From: Acidimicrobiales bacterium
Lineage (GTDB): Bacteria; Actinomycetota; Acidimicrobiia; Acidimicrobiales; JADJXE01
Direction: 5' to 3'
Assembly: GCA_016716005.1 (NCBI GenBank)
Contig: JADJXE010000001.1
Location: forward strand, 1,253,001-1,317,000
DNA length: 64,000 nucleotides
Under the pieces are notes generated by a model. It saw nothing but the letters and a program-made list of their open reading frames with translations. It did not search any database and was not told the DNA's origin. The position numbers were made by a program, and so were the translations under genes. Positions 14,736 through 22,648 of the stretch are shown in pieces; within the stretch, counting starts at the first letter, position 1, and each line of letters starts with the position of its first letter.

Positions 14736-16211
14736 GTGAACATCCTGCTGATCACCCTCGACCAGCTCCGCGGCGACTGCCTCTCGGCCGCCGGTCACCC
14801 GCTGGTGCGCACCCCCAACCTGGACGCGCTGGCCGGCGCGGGCGTCCGCCTGGCCCGTCACTACAGCCAGGCGGCGCCGTGCGGGCCGGGACGGGCGTGC
14901 CTGTACACCGGCACGTACCAGCTCACCAACCGGGTCGTGGCCAACGGCACGCCCCTCGACGACCGCTTCGACAACCTGGCCCGGGCCGCCCGCCGAGCCG
15001 GGTACCAGCCGACCCTGTTCGGCTACACCGACCAGGGCTTCGACCCGCGCCTGGCCGACGGGCCCGACGATCCACGCCTGTCCACCTACGAGGGCGTGCT
15101 GCCCGGGTTCGACGTGGCCCTCGACCTTCCCGAGCACCACGAGCCGTGGCGGGCGTGGCTCACCGAGCTCGGCCACGACGTCCCGCGCTCGGGCGTGGCC
15201 GCGCTCGCCGGCGAGCCCGACCGGCCGGCCGAGCACAGCGTGTCGGCCTTCCTCACCGACCACCTCCTGGCGTGGCTCGAGCACCAGGAGGGTCCCTGGT
15301 TCGCCCACGCCAGCTACCTGCGCCCGCACCCGCCGTACGCCGCGGCCGGGCGGTGGGCGCGGGCCTACAACCCCGACGAGGTGCCGCTCCCCGTGCCGCC
15401 GGCCGACGAGCGCCACCCGTTCCACGAGGCCGTGCTGCGCGACCACCGGGTGGCCGCCCCTCGCGACGAGCGGGCGCTGCGGCAGCTCCGCTCCCAGTAC
15501 TACGGCATGGTGAGCGAGGTCGACCACCAGCTGGGGCGGGTGTGGGAGGCGCTGCGGGCGCTCCGCCACTGGGACGACACGGTCATCGTCGTCACGTCCG
15601 ACCACGGCGAGCAGCTGGGCGACCAGGGCCTCACCGGCAAGCTGGGCTTCTTCGAGCCCAGCTACCACGTCCCCGGCATCGTGCGCGACCCCCGCCACCC
15701 GGCCACGTTCGGGCGCACGGTCGAGGCCTTCACCGAGAACGTCGACGTCTTCCCCACGATCTGCGAGGCGATGGGGATCGAGGTGCCCGCCCAGTGCGAC
15801 GGGCTGCCGCTCACGCCCTTCCTGCAGGGGGTCGAGCCGCCGTGGTGGCGCACCGCCGCGCACTGGGAGTTCGACTGGCGCGACGTCCTGCTCCCGCGGG
15901 ACCCGCACCCATGGCCGTGGGACCGCCTGCTCGAGCGCCAGCACCTCGCCGTGCTGCGCACCGCGGACGCCGCCTACGTCCAGTTCGGCGACGGCTCGTG
16001 GCGGTGCTTCGACCTGGCCACCGACCCCACCTGGCGCACCGAGGTGCGCGAGCCGGTGGTGGTCCTGCCGCTGGCGCAGGAGATGCTGCTGTGGCGCTCG
16101 CAGCACACCGACCGGACCATGACGGGCATGCTCCTGCAGGACGGCGGCATCGGCCGCTGGCCCCCGGTACCCGACACCGCCGGCCGGGCGCGGCACGTGA
16201 CCAGCCTCTGA
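14736..16211 (+). CDS. Sulfatase / phosphonate monoesterase-family hydrolase
   Basis: A 491-residue alkaline-phosphatase-superfamily enzyme. Cys49 lies in PCGPGRACLYTGTYQ, the CxPxR motif in which Cys is converted to formylglycine. Metal and substrate ligands include Asp9 in LLITLDQLRGD and the TSDHGEQLGDQGLTGK block. AFTENVDVFPTICE and the absence of a signal peptide point to a cytoplasmic enzyme related to sulfatases and phosphonate monoester hydrolases. Activity requires a formylglycine-generating enzyme, which is not in the window. Start is GTG with AGGAAGG 12 nt upstream. The natural substrate (sulfate or phosphonate ester) is not predictable. Confidence 0.85.
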   Translation: MNILLITLDQLRGDCLSAAGHPLVRTPNLDALAGAGVRLARHYSQAAPCGPGRACLYTGTYQLTNRVVANGTPLDDRFDNLARAARRAGYQPTLFGYTDQGFDPRLADGPDDPRLSTYEGVLPGFDVALDLPEHHEPWRAWLTELGHDVPRSGVAALAGEPDRPAEHSVSAFLTDHLLAWLEHQEGPWFAHASYLRPHPPYAAAGRWARAYNPDEVPLPVPPADERHPFHEAVLRDHRVAAPRDERALRQLRSQYYGMVSEVDHQLGRVWEALRALRHWDDTVIVVTSDHGEQLGDQGLTGKLGFFEPSYHVPGIVRDPRHPATFGRTVEAFTENVDVFPTICEAMGIEVPAQCDGLPLTPFLQGVEPPWWRTAAHWEFDWRDVLLPRDPHPWPWDRLLERQHLAVLRTADAAYVQFGDGSWRCFDLATDPTWRTEVREPVVVLPLAQEMLLWRSQHTDRTMTGMLLQDGGIGRWPPVPDTAGRARHVTSL

Positions 16212-16242
16212 CGGGCGCCCACGACCGCGCACCGCCGCGACC

Positions 16243-16248
16243 TACGCT
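16243..16248 (+). promoter_or_regulatory. -10 element for leaderless META-domain gene
   Basis: TACGCT is separated by six bases (GCGGGC) from the ATG, with no Shine-Dalgarno sequence, matching the TANNNT-N6-start pattern repeated elsewhere in the window. Confidence 0.5.
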
Positions 16249-16254
16249 GCGGGC

Positions 16255-16692
16255 ATGCGCCGTCACCGCTTCGTGCTCCTCGCCGGTCTGGTGGTCGCTG
16301 TCGTGGCCCTCGTCGCCTGCGGGGGCGACGACGACGACGCGACCGGGAACGCCGGCGACCCCCTCGCCGACACCGAGTGGGTGCTCGCCGCCGACGCGCT
16401 CGACGTGGCGGTGCCCGACACCTCGGTGCCCACGGCGTCGTTCGCCGACGGCACCATGAGCGGCAGCAACGGCTGCAACACCTACAGCGCCGGCTACACC
16501 GCCGTCGACGGGTCGCTCGAGCTGACCGCGGCGGCCACCACCCGCATGGCCTGCCCGCCCGACCAGATGGCCGTCGAGGACGCCTTCAACGCCGCCCTGG
16601 GCGAGGCGGTGGGCTACGAGGTCGCCGACGACACGCTCACCCTCACCAACGCCGCCGGCGACGCGGTGCTGGTGTTCGACCCGGCCGGCTGA
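16255..16692 (+). CDS. META-domain lipoprotein
   Basis: A 145-residue predicted lipoprotein. The signal sequence is MRRHRFVLLAGLVVAVVALV followed by the lipobox cysteine at 22 and an acidic GGDDDDD spacer. The mature part is one META domain: LADTEWVLAA, SFADGTMSGSNGCNTYSAGY, LTAAATTRMACPPDQMAVED and a closing TLTLTNAAGDAVLVFDPA. The family includes HslJ and lipoprotein-type stress proteins of unknown biochemical role located at the cell surface. The gene is single, apparently leaderless, and its stop codon is part of a hairpin shared with the convergent LLM gene. Confidence 0.85.
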   Translation: MRRHRFVLLAGLVVAVVALVACGGDDDDATGNAGDPLADTEWVLAADALDVAVPDTSVPTASFADGTMSGSNGCNTYSAGYTAVDGSLELTAAATTRMACPPDQMAVEDAFNAALGEAVGYEVADDTLTLTNAAGDAVLVFDPAG

Positions 16693-16732
16693 CCCGCCGG
16701 CCGCCGGCCGGGTGCCCGGCCGTCAGCTGGCC
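16683..16732. terminator. Bidirectional terminator-like hairpin
   Basis: GGCCGGCTGAC (16683-16693) and GTCAGCTGGCC (16722-16732) pair over 10 of 11 bases, with further CCGGCC pairs inside. The stem contains the stop codons of both convergent genes. There is no U-tract on either side. Confidence 0.5.
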
Positions 16733-17760
16733 CAGGCCTTGATCTTCTCCACCAGTGCCTCCCGGTCCTCGCCGATGGGCGTGATGCTGAGCCGCGTCAC
16801 GCCCGCGGCGCGGTAGGCCTCGATGCGCTCGCGGACGTAGCCCTCGTCGCCCACCATGGCCGTGGCCGCCAGGAACTCGGCGGGCACCAGCGCCTCGGCC
16901 TCCTGCTTCTGACCCGAGAGGTACAGGTCCTGGATCTTCTCGGCCTGCTCCTCGTAGCCGTAGCGCCGGAAGACGTCGTTGTAGAAGTTCTTGCCCTTGG
17001 CACCCATGCCCCCCACGTAGAGGGCGGTCATCGGCCGGGCCACGTCGCGCAGCTGCTGGGCGGTGTGCTCGTCGCAGATCGACACCATGCCGCCGGCCAC
17101 CACCTCGAGCGGGCCGAGGCTCGCGTCGCGCTTGGCCAGACCGGCCTCGAGGTCGGCTCCCCACACGTCGTGGGCCTTGTCGGGGTGGAAGAACACGGGC
17201 AGCCAGCCGTTGGCGATCTCGGCGGTGAGCTCCACGTTCTTGCGCCCCAGGCTGGCCACGTAGACCGGGATGTCGCTGCGGACCGGGTGGTTGATGAGCT
17301 TCAGCGGCTTGCCCAGACCCGTGCCCTGACCGGGCGGGAGGGGGAGCTGGTAGACCTCGCCGTCGTACTCCACCCGCTCGCGGCGCCACACCTTGCGGCA
17401 GATGTCGATGATCTCGCGGGTGCGGGTGAGGGGCTTGGTGTAGGGCACGCCGTGCCAGCCCTCGATCACCTGCGGGCCCGACGCCCCGAGACCGAGCACG
17501 AACCGCCCCCCCGACACGGCGTCGAGCCCGGCGGCGGTCATGGCGGTGAGCGTGGGGGTGCGCGAGTACAGGGGGAAGATGCCCGAGGCCAGCTCGGCCC
17601 GCTCGGTGTGGGCGGCGAGGTAGCCGAGGATGCTCACGGCGTCGAAGCTGTAGAGCTCGGCGACCCAGAGCATGTCGACGCCGGCCCGCTCGAGCTGACC
17701 GGCGTCGGCCGCGACCTGGCGCGGATCGCCCGAGTAGTTGAGCGCCATCGAGAGCTTCAT
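16723..17760 (-). CDS. LLM-class F420-dependent oxidoreductase
   Basis: A 345-residue luciferase-like TIM-barrel protein. Family blocks include MKLSMALNYSGD, AGVDMLWVAELYSFDAVSIL, LYSRTPTLTAMTAAGLDAVS followed by GGRFVLGLGASGPQVIEGWH, and TRTREIIDICRKVWRRE. The GLGASGPQV-EGWHG signature and overall layout are those of the actinobacterial F420-dependent group (family related to TIGR03559). The reaction is a hydride transfer using F420H2 or F420; the substrate is unknown. I begin at the internal ATG at 17760 (GGGAGGGGG upstream) rather than six codons earlier. It stands alone. Confidence 0.85.
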   Translation of the reverse strand: MKLSMALNYSGDPRQVAADAGQLERAGVDMLWVAELYSFDAVSILGYLAAHTERAELASGIFPLYSRTPTLTAMTAAGLDAVSGGRFVLGLGASGPQVIEGWHGVPYTKPLTRTREIIDICRKVWRRERVEYDGEVYQLPLPPGQGTGLGKPLKLINHPVRSDIPVYVASLGRKNVELTAEIANGWLPVFFHPDKAHDVWGADLEAGLAKRDASLGPLEVVAGGMVSICDEHTAQQLRDVARPMTALYVGGMGAKGKNFYNDVFRRYGYEEQAEKIQDLYLSGQKQEAEALVPAEFLAATAMVGDEGYVRERIEAYRAAGVTRLSITPIGEDREALVEKIKAWAS

Positions 17761-18094
17761 CGACCGTCCCCCTCCCACCCCCCGATGGGGCAGCGGGCCG
17801 ACAGCCTACGCACCTGGGGCCGGCGCTCGTCACGGCGACGCTCCACGCCGCGCTCGCAGCACGGGCCGGGTCGCCGTCGGCCGCGCGGCTCACCAGCGGC
17901 GGCGGTTCCCCTCACCCGTCTCGATCGCGTACCTGCCCCGTGGGACGTCGCCGCCGCGATCGGCGACCGCCGGCGGCCTTCTTCCGCGCGCGCTCGACGT
18001 CGAACGCGTCACCGGCGCGATCGAGAACCGGGAACGGCGAGCACACGTGCGCCGGGTGGCTCACCGGCTCGGCGTCACCGGCGGTCGCACCCGA
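17761..18094. other. 334-bp gap with no supported gene
   Basis: GC-rich sequence with scattered CACC(G/C)G(T/G)C-GATCG motifs (for example near 17908-17930 and 18008-18026). I see no frame with a ribosome site and convincing coding character. It holds the promoter region of the LLM gene. A plus-strand stretch at about 17965-18110 has a coding-like look but no start, and might be a gene remnant. Confidence 0.4.
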
Positions 18095-18355
18095 TCATGC
18101 CCCTGACATCAGCTCGTAGGCGGTGACGGCGATCCAGGCCGCAGGGGCCAGCATCGTGGCGATCTGCTCGGTGCTCATGGCACCGATGCTGTCGGCCATG
18201 GAGCCGTCGTCGGCATGGACCTCCGCCTCACCGGCGCACGCGACGGCGCAGACCGACGCGTGGCTCTTGGCGTACTCGAAGGCCAGCTCCTCGAGGTCGG
18301 GACGCTCCATCTTGCTCAGGACCTCTTCGATCGCATGCAGGGTGTGCGGTTGCAT
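18095..18355 (-). CDS. Small conserved-looking hypothetical protein (86 aa)
   Basis: An 86-residue acidic protein beginning MQPHTLHAIEEVLSKMERPD. A strong ribosome site, CAGGAGGATCGGCG, precedes the ATG, which supports translation. It has an amphipathic N-terminal helix (LEELAFEYAKSHASVC), two close cysteines (VCAVACAGE), an acidic loop (EVHADDGSMADS) and a hydrophobic C-terminal helix (LAPAAWIAVTAYELM). I recognise no family. It stands alone between gaps, upstream of the secreted-protein cassette region. It could be a small regulatory or peptide-like product, but this is speculation. Confidence 0.65.
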   Translation of the reverse strand: MQPHTLHAIEEVLSKMERPDLEELAFEYAKSHASVCAVACAGEAEVHADDGSMADSIGAMSTEQIATMLAPAAWIAVTAYELMSGA

Positions 18356-18581
18356 CGCCGATCCTCCTGGCGTCGCTGCTCTGTCCCCGATCCTCGCAGC
18401 CGGCCCGGCCCGTCGCCCAGGGCCGAACGGCCCCCCTGCCGGACCGTACCGCACAGGCCGTCGGGCGCGGGCGGCACCCTCGGGACGTCCACCGAGCCGG
18501 GTGAGCCCCCCGGGAGCACCGCCCCCACAGAGGTGGTCGGCGACGCGCCCAGAGGTGGCGCGCCGTGGGTTGTGCCGCCGC

Positions 18582-18705
18582 GGTGGCAGGGCGCACACTC
18601 GAACCGACGACCCGTCGGGGAAAGGGCTGCGCCATGCCTCACCGGGACCACCATCGACGTGTTCTCCCCCTCCTCTGCGCGCTGGGACTCGCGATCGCCG
18701 TGGTG
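18582..18705 (+). repeat. Upstream/signal-peptide cassette, copy 1
   Basis: The stretch starting GGTGGCAGGGCGCACACTCG, through CCGACGACCCGTCGG (a short hairpin), GGGAAAGG ribosome site, the start codon and the first ~24 codons is nearly identical to 19829-19950. The first 30 bases also match 21187-21216. It spans the region driving the esterase gene. Confidence 0.85.
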
Positions 18706-19737
18706 GCCGCGGGCTGCGGGGGAGACGACGAGGAGACGACACCGACGACACCGACGACACCGACGACACCGACGACGACGACGACCACGGCGGCACCGGC
18801 AGAGGCGAGTGCGGCCTGTGCCGACGCTGCGGCGCAGCCGTCGGTCGAGCGGATCGACGTCACCGTGAACGGCGCGCCTCGAACGGCTCTCGTGCACCTG
18901 CCCGCAACCGCGACCGGCACCGACCCCCTCCCAGTGGTGTTGTCCTTCCACAGCGCCGAGTCCAGCGCCGCCGTCCAACAGGCCACGGACGGCTTGACCG
19001 CCAAAGCCGACGCAGAAGGCTTCGTGGTCGTGTACCCCGAAGGACTCCTGGTCGACCTGGCCGAACAGGTCACCGACGTCCCCGGCTGGGACGTCGCCGG
19101 ACGGGCAGTCGACGAACCGGCATTCGTCGCCGCGCTCCTCGACGAGCTCGGCAGCCAGGTGTGCATCGACCCGTCCCGGGTCTACGCCACCGGGATCTCC
19201 AACGGCGGACACCTCGTGCTGGCCCTGCCCTGCGCCCTGCCCGGCCGCATCGCCGCCGTCGCTCCCGTCGAGGGCTGGTTCACCTCCGCCGTGTGCGAGA
19301 CCGGCCCGGCCACCCCCACCATCGGCTTCCACGGACTCGCCGACATCGCCGCCCCCTACGACGGCGCCCAGCCACCCCAACCCACCGTGCTCCCCGCCCT
19401 CGACGTGTACGCCGCGCAAGCGACCCGCAATGGCTGCACCGACGAACCGGCCAGCGAGACGCTCACCCCCACCGTGGAACGCCTCACCTGGGACGACTGC
19501 CAGGCCGCCACCATCCTCTACACCCTCCAAGACCACGGCCACGCCTGGCCCGGACACCCGCTCCCCGCCACCCCCGACCAGGTCGTCGAGTTCGCCTGCC
19601 CGCCCGGCGAACCCCCCGTCGACTTCGTCACCGCCCTCGGCGTCACCTGTCAGACCTTCGTCGACAACCTCCTGCTCACCAACGTCGAGATCGACGCCAC
19701 CGACCTCATGTGGGACTTCTTCGACCAGAGCCGCTGA
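18634..19737 (+). CDS. Secreted esterase lipoprotein (PHB depolymerase / feruloyl esterase-like, LpqC type)
   Basis: A 367-residue predicted lipoprotein. The signal peptide ends in VAAGC (Cys28), followed by a Thr/Pro linker made of a 9-bp ACCGACGAC-type repeat. The catalytic region is an alpha/beta hydrolase: LPVVLSFHSAESS, VVVYPEGL, ATGISNGGHLV with nucleophile Ser189, IGFHGLADIAAPYDG (acid region) and LQDHGHAWPG (histidine). This matches the CE1-like poly(3-hydroxybutyrate) depolymerase/feruloyl esterase family, acting outside the membrane. The start is the ATG with GGGGAAAGGG upstream. Its promoter and first ~24 codons are shared with the next gene. Substrate not determined. Confidence 0.85.
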   Translation: MPHRDHHRRVLPLLCALGLAIAVVAAGCGGDDEETTPTTPTTPTTPTTTTTTAAPAEASAACADAAAQPSVERIDVTVNGAPRTALVHLPATATGTDPLPVVLSFHSAESSAAVQQATDGLTAKADAEGFVVVYPEGLLVDLAEQVTDVPGWDVAGRAVDEPAFVAALLDELGSQVCIDPSRVYATGISNGGHLVLALPCALPGRIAAVAPVEGWFTSAVCETGPATPTIGFHGLADIAAPYDGAQPPQPTVLPALDVYAAQATRNGCTDEPASETLTPTVERLTWDDCQAATILYTLQDHGHAWPGHPLPATPDQVVEFACPPGEPPVDFVTALGVTCQTFVDNLLLTNVEIDATDLMWDFFDQSR

Positions 19738-19743
19738 GCCCCT

Positions 19744-19950
19744 CGCAACGCCTCGATGGCACCACATGGCACCACGCCCCGGCCCCACCGCGGTCGGGCG
19801 ATGCCCCGACGGCGGGCTGTACGGCTGGGGTGACAAGGCGCACACTCGAACCGACGACCCGTCGGGGAAAGGGGTGCACCATGCCTCACCGGGACCACCA
19901 TCGACGTCTTCTTCTTCCCCTGCTCTGCGCGCTGGGGCTCGTGATCGCCG
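19744..19950 (+). repeat. Upstream/signal-peptide cassette, copy 2
   Basis: Begins CGCAACGCCTCGATGGCACC and includes two ATGGCACCAC units, a GTCGGG/CCCGAC hairpin, GGGCTGTACGGCTGGGG, GGCGCACACTCGAACCGACG, the ribosome site and the first ~24 codons of the cell-wall-binding protein. The first ~115 bp match copy 3 (21097-21216); the last ~120 bp match copy 1. Confidence 0.85.
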
Positions 19951-20939
19951 TGGTCGCGGTGCCCGAACCGGCCTCGGCCCAGCCCATCGTGCGCCTCGCC
20001 GGGGCCGACCGCTACGACACCGCCGCCCTCATCTCCCGCCAGTTCCCAGCGGTGCCGTCCCCAGATCGCCTCGTGTTCGTCGCCTCGGGCGAGAACTACC
20101 CCGACGCCATCGTGGCCGGGAGCATCAGCGGCGCCCTGCGGGTGCCGGTGCTGCTCGTGCGGCGCGACTCCATCCCGCCCGCCACCCGCAACGAGCTCAC
20201 CCGCCTCTCACCGGACCAGATCGGCGTGCTCGGCGGCACCGCGGCGGTGAGCGACGCCGTGCTCGCCCAGCTCCGACAGCCTGGGGTGACCGTGACCCGC
20301 ATCGCCGGTGCCGACCGCTACGCCACCGCGGCCCAGATCATGTACACGAGCCCGCCGCCGCCGGGCCCGCTGGCCACCGTGCTGGTGGCCAGCGGCACCG
20401 ACTTCGCCGACGCCATGATCGCCGGGGCCGCCGGCGGCGTCTACGACGCGCCGGTGCTGCTCGTCCCGCCCAACGGGCCGCTGCCGGCATCGGTCGTCGA
20501 GGCGCTGACGACCCTGTCCAGCAATGGCTTCGTGAACATGCTGATCATGGGTGGCCCGGCCGACGTCTCACCCGCCGTCGAGGCCGCCCTGGCCAACCCC
20601 GCCCCCGGGGTGACCTACGCGGTGCTGCGCGTGCCCGGCGCCGACGTCTACGAACGCTCGGTCAACGTCTGGCTGCTCGCACCCCTCGGACCCCCCTTCG
20701 ACCCCGTCATCACCACCGGCGAGAACTGGCCCGACGGCCTCGCCGGCGCCCTGTTCACCGGACAGGCCCAAGCAGCCGGCATCACCACCAACCAGAACGT
20801 CATGGTGCTCACCCGCACCGCCTGCATCCCGCCCTACGTGGCCGCCGCCCTCCTCAACGCCGGCGCCAGCCGCTTCACCATCCTCGGCGGACCCAACGCC
20901 GTGTCCCTTGCGGTACAGACCGGGACCATCTGCCCGTAG
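19881..20939 (+). CDS. Cell-wall-binding repeat 2 (CwbR2) family exported protein
   Basis: A 352-residue protein with an N-terminal signal peptide (LLLPLLCALGLVIAVVAV, cleavage near EPASAQP) and three to four CwbR2 repeats. Repeat hallmarks are RLAGADRYDTAALIS, VFVASGENYPDAIVAGSISG, IGVLGGTAAVSDAVLAQL, then TRIAGADRYATAAQIM, LVASGTDFADAMIAGAAGG, LIMGGPADVSPAVEAAL, and ITTGENWPDGLAGALF with FTILGGPNAVSLAVQ. These repeats anchor proteins to the cell wall. No additional enzymatic domain is present, so it may be a wall-associated structural or adhesin-like protein. Start ATG has GGGGAAAGGGG upstream. The leader is a copy of that of the preceding esterase, but here the lipobox is replaced by a Sec-type cleavage region. 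Confidence 0.85.
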   Translation: MPHRDHHRRLLLPLLCALGLVIAVVAVPEPASAQPIVRLAGADRYDTAALISRQFPAVPSPDRLVFVASGENYPDAIVAGSISGALRVPVLLVRRDSIPPATRNELTRLSPDQIGVLGGTAAVSDAVLAQLRQPGVTVTRIAGADRYATAAQIMYTSPPPPGPLATVLVASGTDFADAMIAGAAGGVYDAPVLLVPPNGPLPASVVEALTTLSSNGFVNMLIMGGPADVSPAVEAALANPAPGVTYAVLRVPGADVYERSVNVWLLAPLGPPFDPVITTGENWPDGLAGALFTGQAQAAGITTNQNVMVLTRTACIPPYVAAALLNAGASRFTILGGPNAVSLAVQTGTICP

Positions 20940-20974
20940 CCGACACGACCTGCGTCGAGGCTGGCCGGTCGTGG

Positions 20975-21009
20975 CAGCGCCAACGGGATTCGAACCCGTG
21001 TCTCCACCT
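20975..21009 (-). repeat. Putative attachment site: 35-bp copy of the tRNA-Glu 3' part
   Basis: This stretch matches 23861-23895, the 3' part of the tRNA-Glu gene (T arm, variable region and 3' side of the anticodon stem), in 34 of 35 positions and in the same orientation. The only difference is G for C at 20979. It stops matching inside the anticodon arm. Such truncated tRNA copies mark the distal end of elements integrated by tyrosine recombinases. Confidence 0.8.
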
Positions 21010-21096
21010 CGACAGGGCCCCGGCGGACACGTCATCGCAGGTCAGGTGTAATCAGGACGCGGCAGGGGCGGAGGCGCCGACCCGGCGATTCCGCGC

Positions 21097-21216
21097 CGCA
21101 ACGCCTCGATGGCACCACATGGCACCACGCCCCGGCCCCACCGCCGTCGGGCAGTGCCCCGACGGAGAGCCAGGGCTGTACGGCTGGGGTGGCAGGGCGC
21201 ACACTCGAACCGACGA
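21097..21216 (+). repeat. Upstream cassette, copy 3 (orphan, truncated)
   Basis: About 115 bp nearly identical to 19744-19863, including the two ATGGCACCAC units and a CCGTCGGG/CCCGACGG hairpin. It breaks off after GAACCGACGAC, exactly before the hairpin/ribosome-site part, and IS110-like sequence follows. Hence a third secreted-protein gene probably once stood here or the cassette moved without one. Confidence 0.75.
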
Positions 21217-21271
21217 CGCGAGGCGCAGCGCCAGGCGGACGACCTCCTCCCACGCCTACCACCCCGCGCCG

Positions 21272-21980
21272 GTGCGGCTGTTCAGCACCGTCGACCGCCA
21301 GATCACCCTCGACTTCGTCCGGGGACTACCCAACCCCGCAACTGGCAGCGCACATCGCCAAAGGGCGCATGAGCCAGTTCCTCGAGCGCCACAGCTACCG
21401 CGGTCGCCAACCGGCGTCGCTGCTCGTCGACCGGCTCCGACTGCACAACCCCGCCGCATCAGACGGGACCACCGCAGCCAAACGCCGCACCGCGCTCGCC
21501 CAGGTCGACCAGCTCGAGCTGCTCAACAGTCAGCTCAGGGAGTTCGAGCGCGCCATCAGCGACGCCCTCCACCGACACCCCGACCACGAGCTGTTCCTCA
21601 GCTTCCCCGGCGTCGCCGACCTCACCGCCGCCGCGCTGCTCGCCGAGATCGGCGAGGACCGCGACCGCTACCCGACCGCCGCCGTCCTCGCCGCCGAAGC
21701 CGGCCTCGCGCCGGTCACCCGGTCCTCGGGACGCATGACCCGCGTCCGATTCCGCTACGCCGCCAACGACACGCTCCGAGAAGCGTTCGGCTGGTGGGCC
21801 TACAACTCCATCCGGCTCAGCCCCTGGGCCCGAGCCGGCTACGACCAGGCCAAGGCCCGCGGCCAACAACACCACCGCGCCCTGCGCGGCCTCGCCGCCC
21901 GCTGGTGCCGAGTCCTGTGGCGATGCTGGCAGGACAGCACCCCCTACGACGCCAGCCGCCACATCACCGCCACCGTCTAA
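21272..21980 (+). pseudogene. IS110-family transposase remnant (frameshifted, N-terminally truncated)
   Basis: The C-terminal half of an IS110 transposase is clear: DYPTPQLAAHIAKGRMSQFL, FLSFPGVADLTAAALLAEIG, then RYPTAAVLAAEAGLAPVTRS and YNSIRLSPWARAGYDQAK (Transposase_20 region). The preceding piece VRLFSTVDRQITLDFVR is in another frame; an extra G in the GGGG run at 21321-21324 separates them. The N-terminal DEDD RuvC-like domain is absent. The reading frame ends with a normal stop. It is therefore non-functional. The IS256 remnant follows after about 75 bp. Confidence 0.85.
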
Positions 21981-22054
21981 GAAATCAAGCCTCACCCCGC
22001 CACCGGCGGCGCGCTCTGCCGCTGCTTCGGCGCGCCTCAACACGCCCGGAGTTG

Positions 22055-22541
22055 ACATTGGGAGTCTGCCGGGTCCACTTCATGCGCAACGTGCTGGCCA
22101 AGGTCCCCAAGACGTCCGCCGACATGGTCGCCGCGGCCATCCGCACGATCTTCGCTCAACCCGACCCGGCCCACGTCCGCTCGCAGCTGACCGAGATCGT
22201 CGCCACCCTCACCCCGCAGTTCCCCGACGTGGCCGGCATGCTCGCCGATGCCGCCGAAGACCTCCTGGCGTTCACGCACTTCCCGCTGGCCCATTGGCGC
22301 AAGCTGTGGTCGACCAACCCGCTCGAGCGGCTCAACGGCGAGATCAAGCGGCGCACCAACGTCGTGGGGATCTTCCCCAACGACGCGGCCGCCCTGCGCC
22401 TGGTCACCGCCGTCGTCGTCGAGACCCATGACGAATGGGCCGTGGCCGAACGCCGCTACGCTCTCCGAGGAATCCATGGCCCAGCTCCACCAGCCCCCAG
22501 CCGCGCCCGCCGAGGAGGTGCCCCTGGCCATCACCGCCTGA
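22055..22541 (+). pseudogene. IS256-family (mutator) transposase remnant
   Basis: Only the C-terminal third survives: CRVHFMRNVLAKVPKTSADM, MLADAAEDLLAFTHFPLAHW and KLWSTNPLERLNGEIKRRTN with VVGIFPNDAAALRLVTAV, the DDE-family mutator signature containing the last acidic residue (NPLERLNGEIKRR). A one-base insertion near 22455 shifts the frame between AERRY and LSEESMAQL, after which the frame runs to a stop at 22541. The upstream catalytic aspartates are lost. It begins abruptly after the IS110 remnant, so one element probably inserted into or recombined with the other. Confidence 0.85.
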
Positions 22542-22648
22542 CAAGATCAACGACCAGCGACAGCGACCAAGCCAGGCTCACCCCCAGCTACACCACTCCG
22601 CGGGACTCCAACCATGGCCAGGGGCATGGCAGAGGACAGGGCGGCAGC

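Noticed and set aside
20970..21045. A second functional tRNA-Glu gene
   Set aside because: Only the 3' 35 bp are present; the D arm, anticodon loop and acceptor 5' strand are missing.
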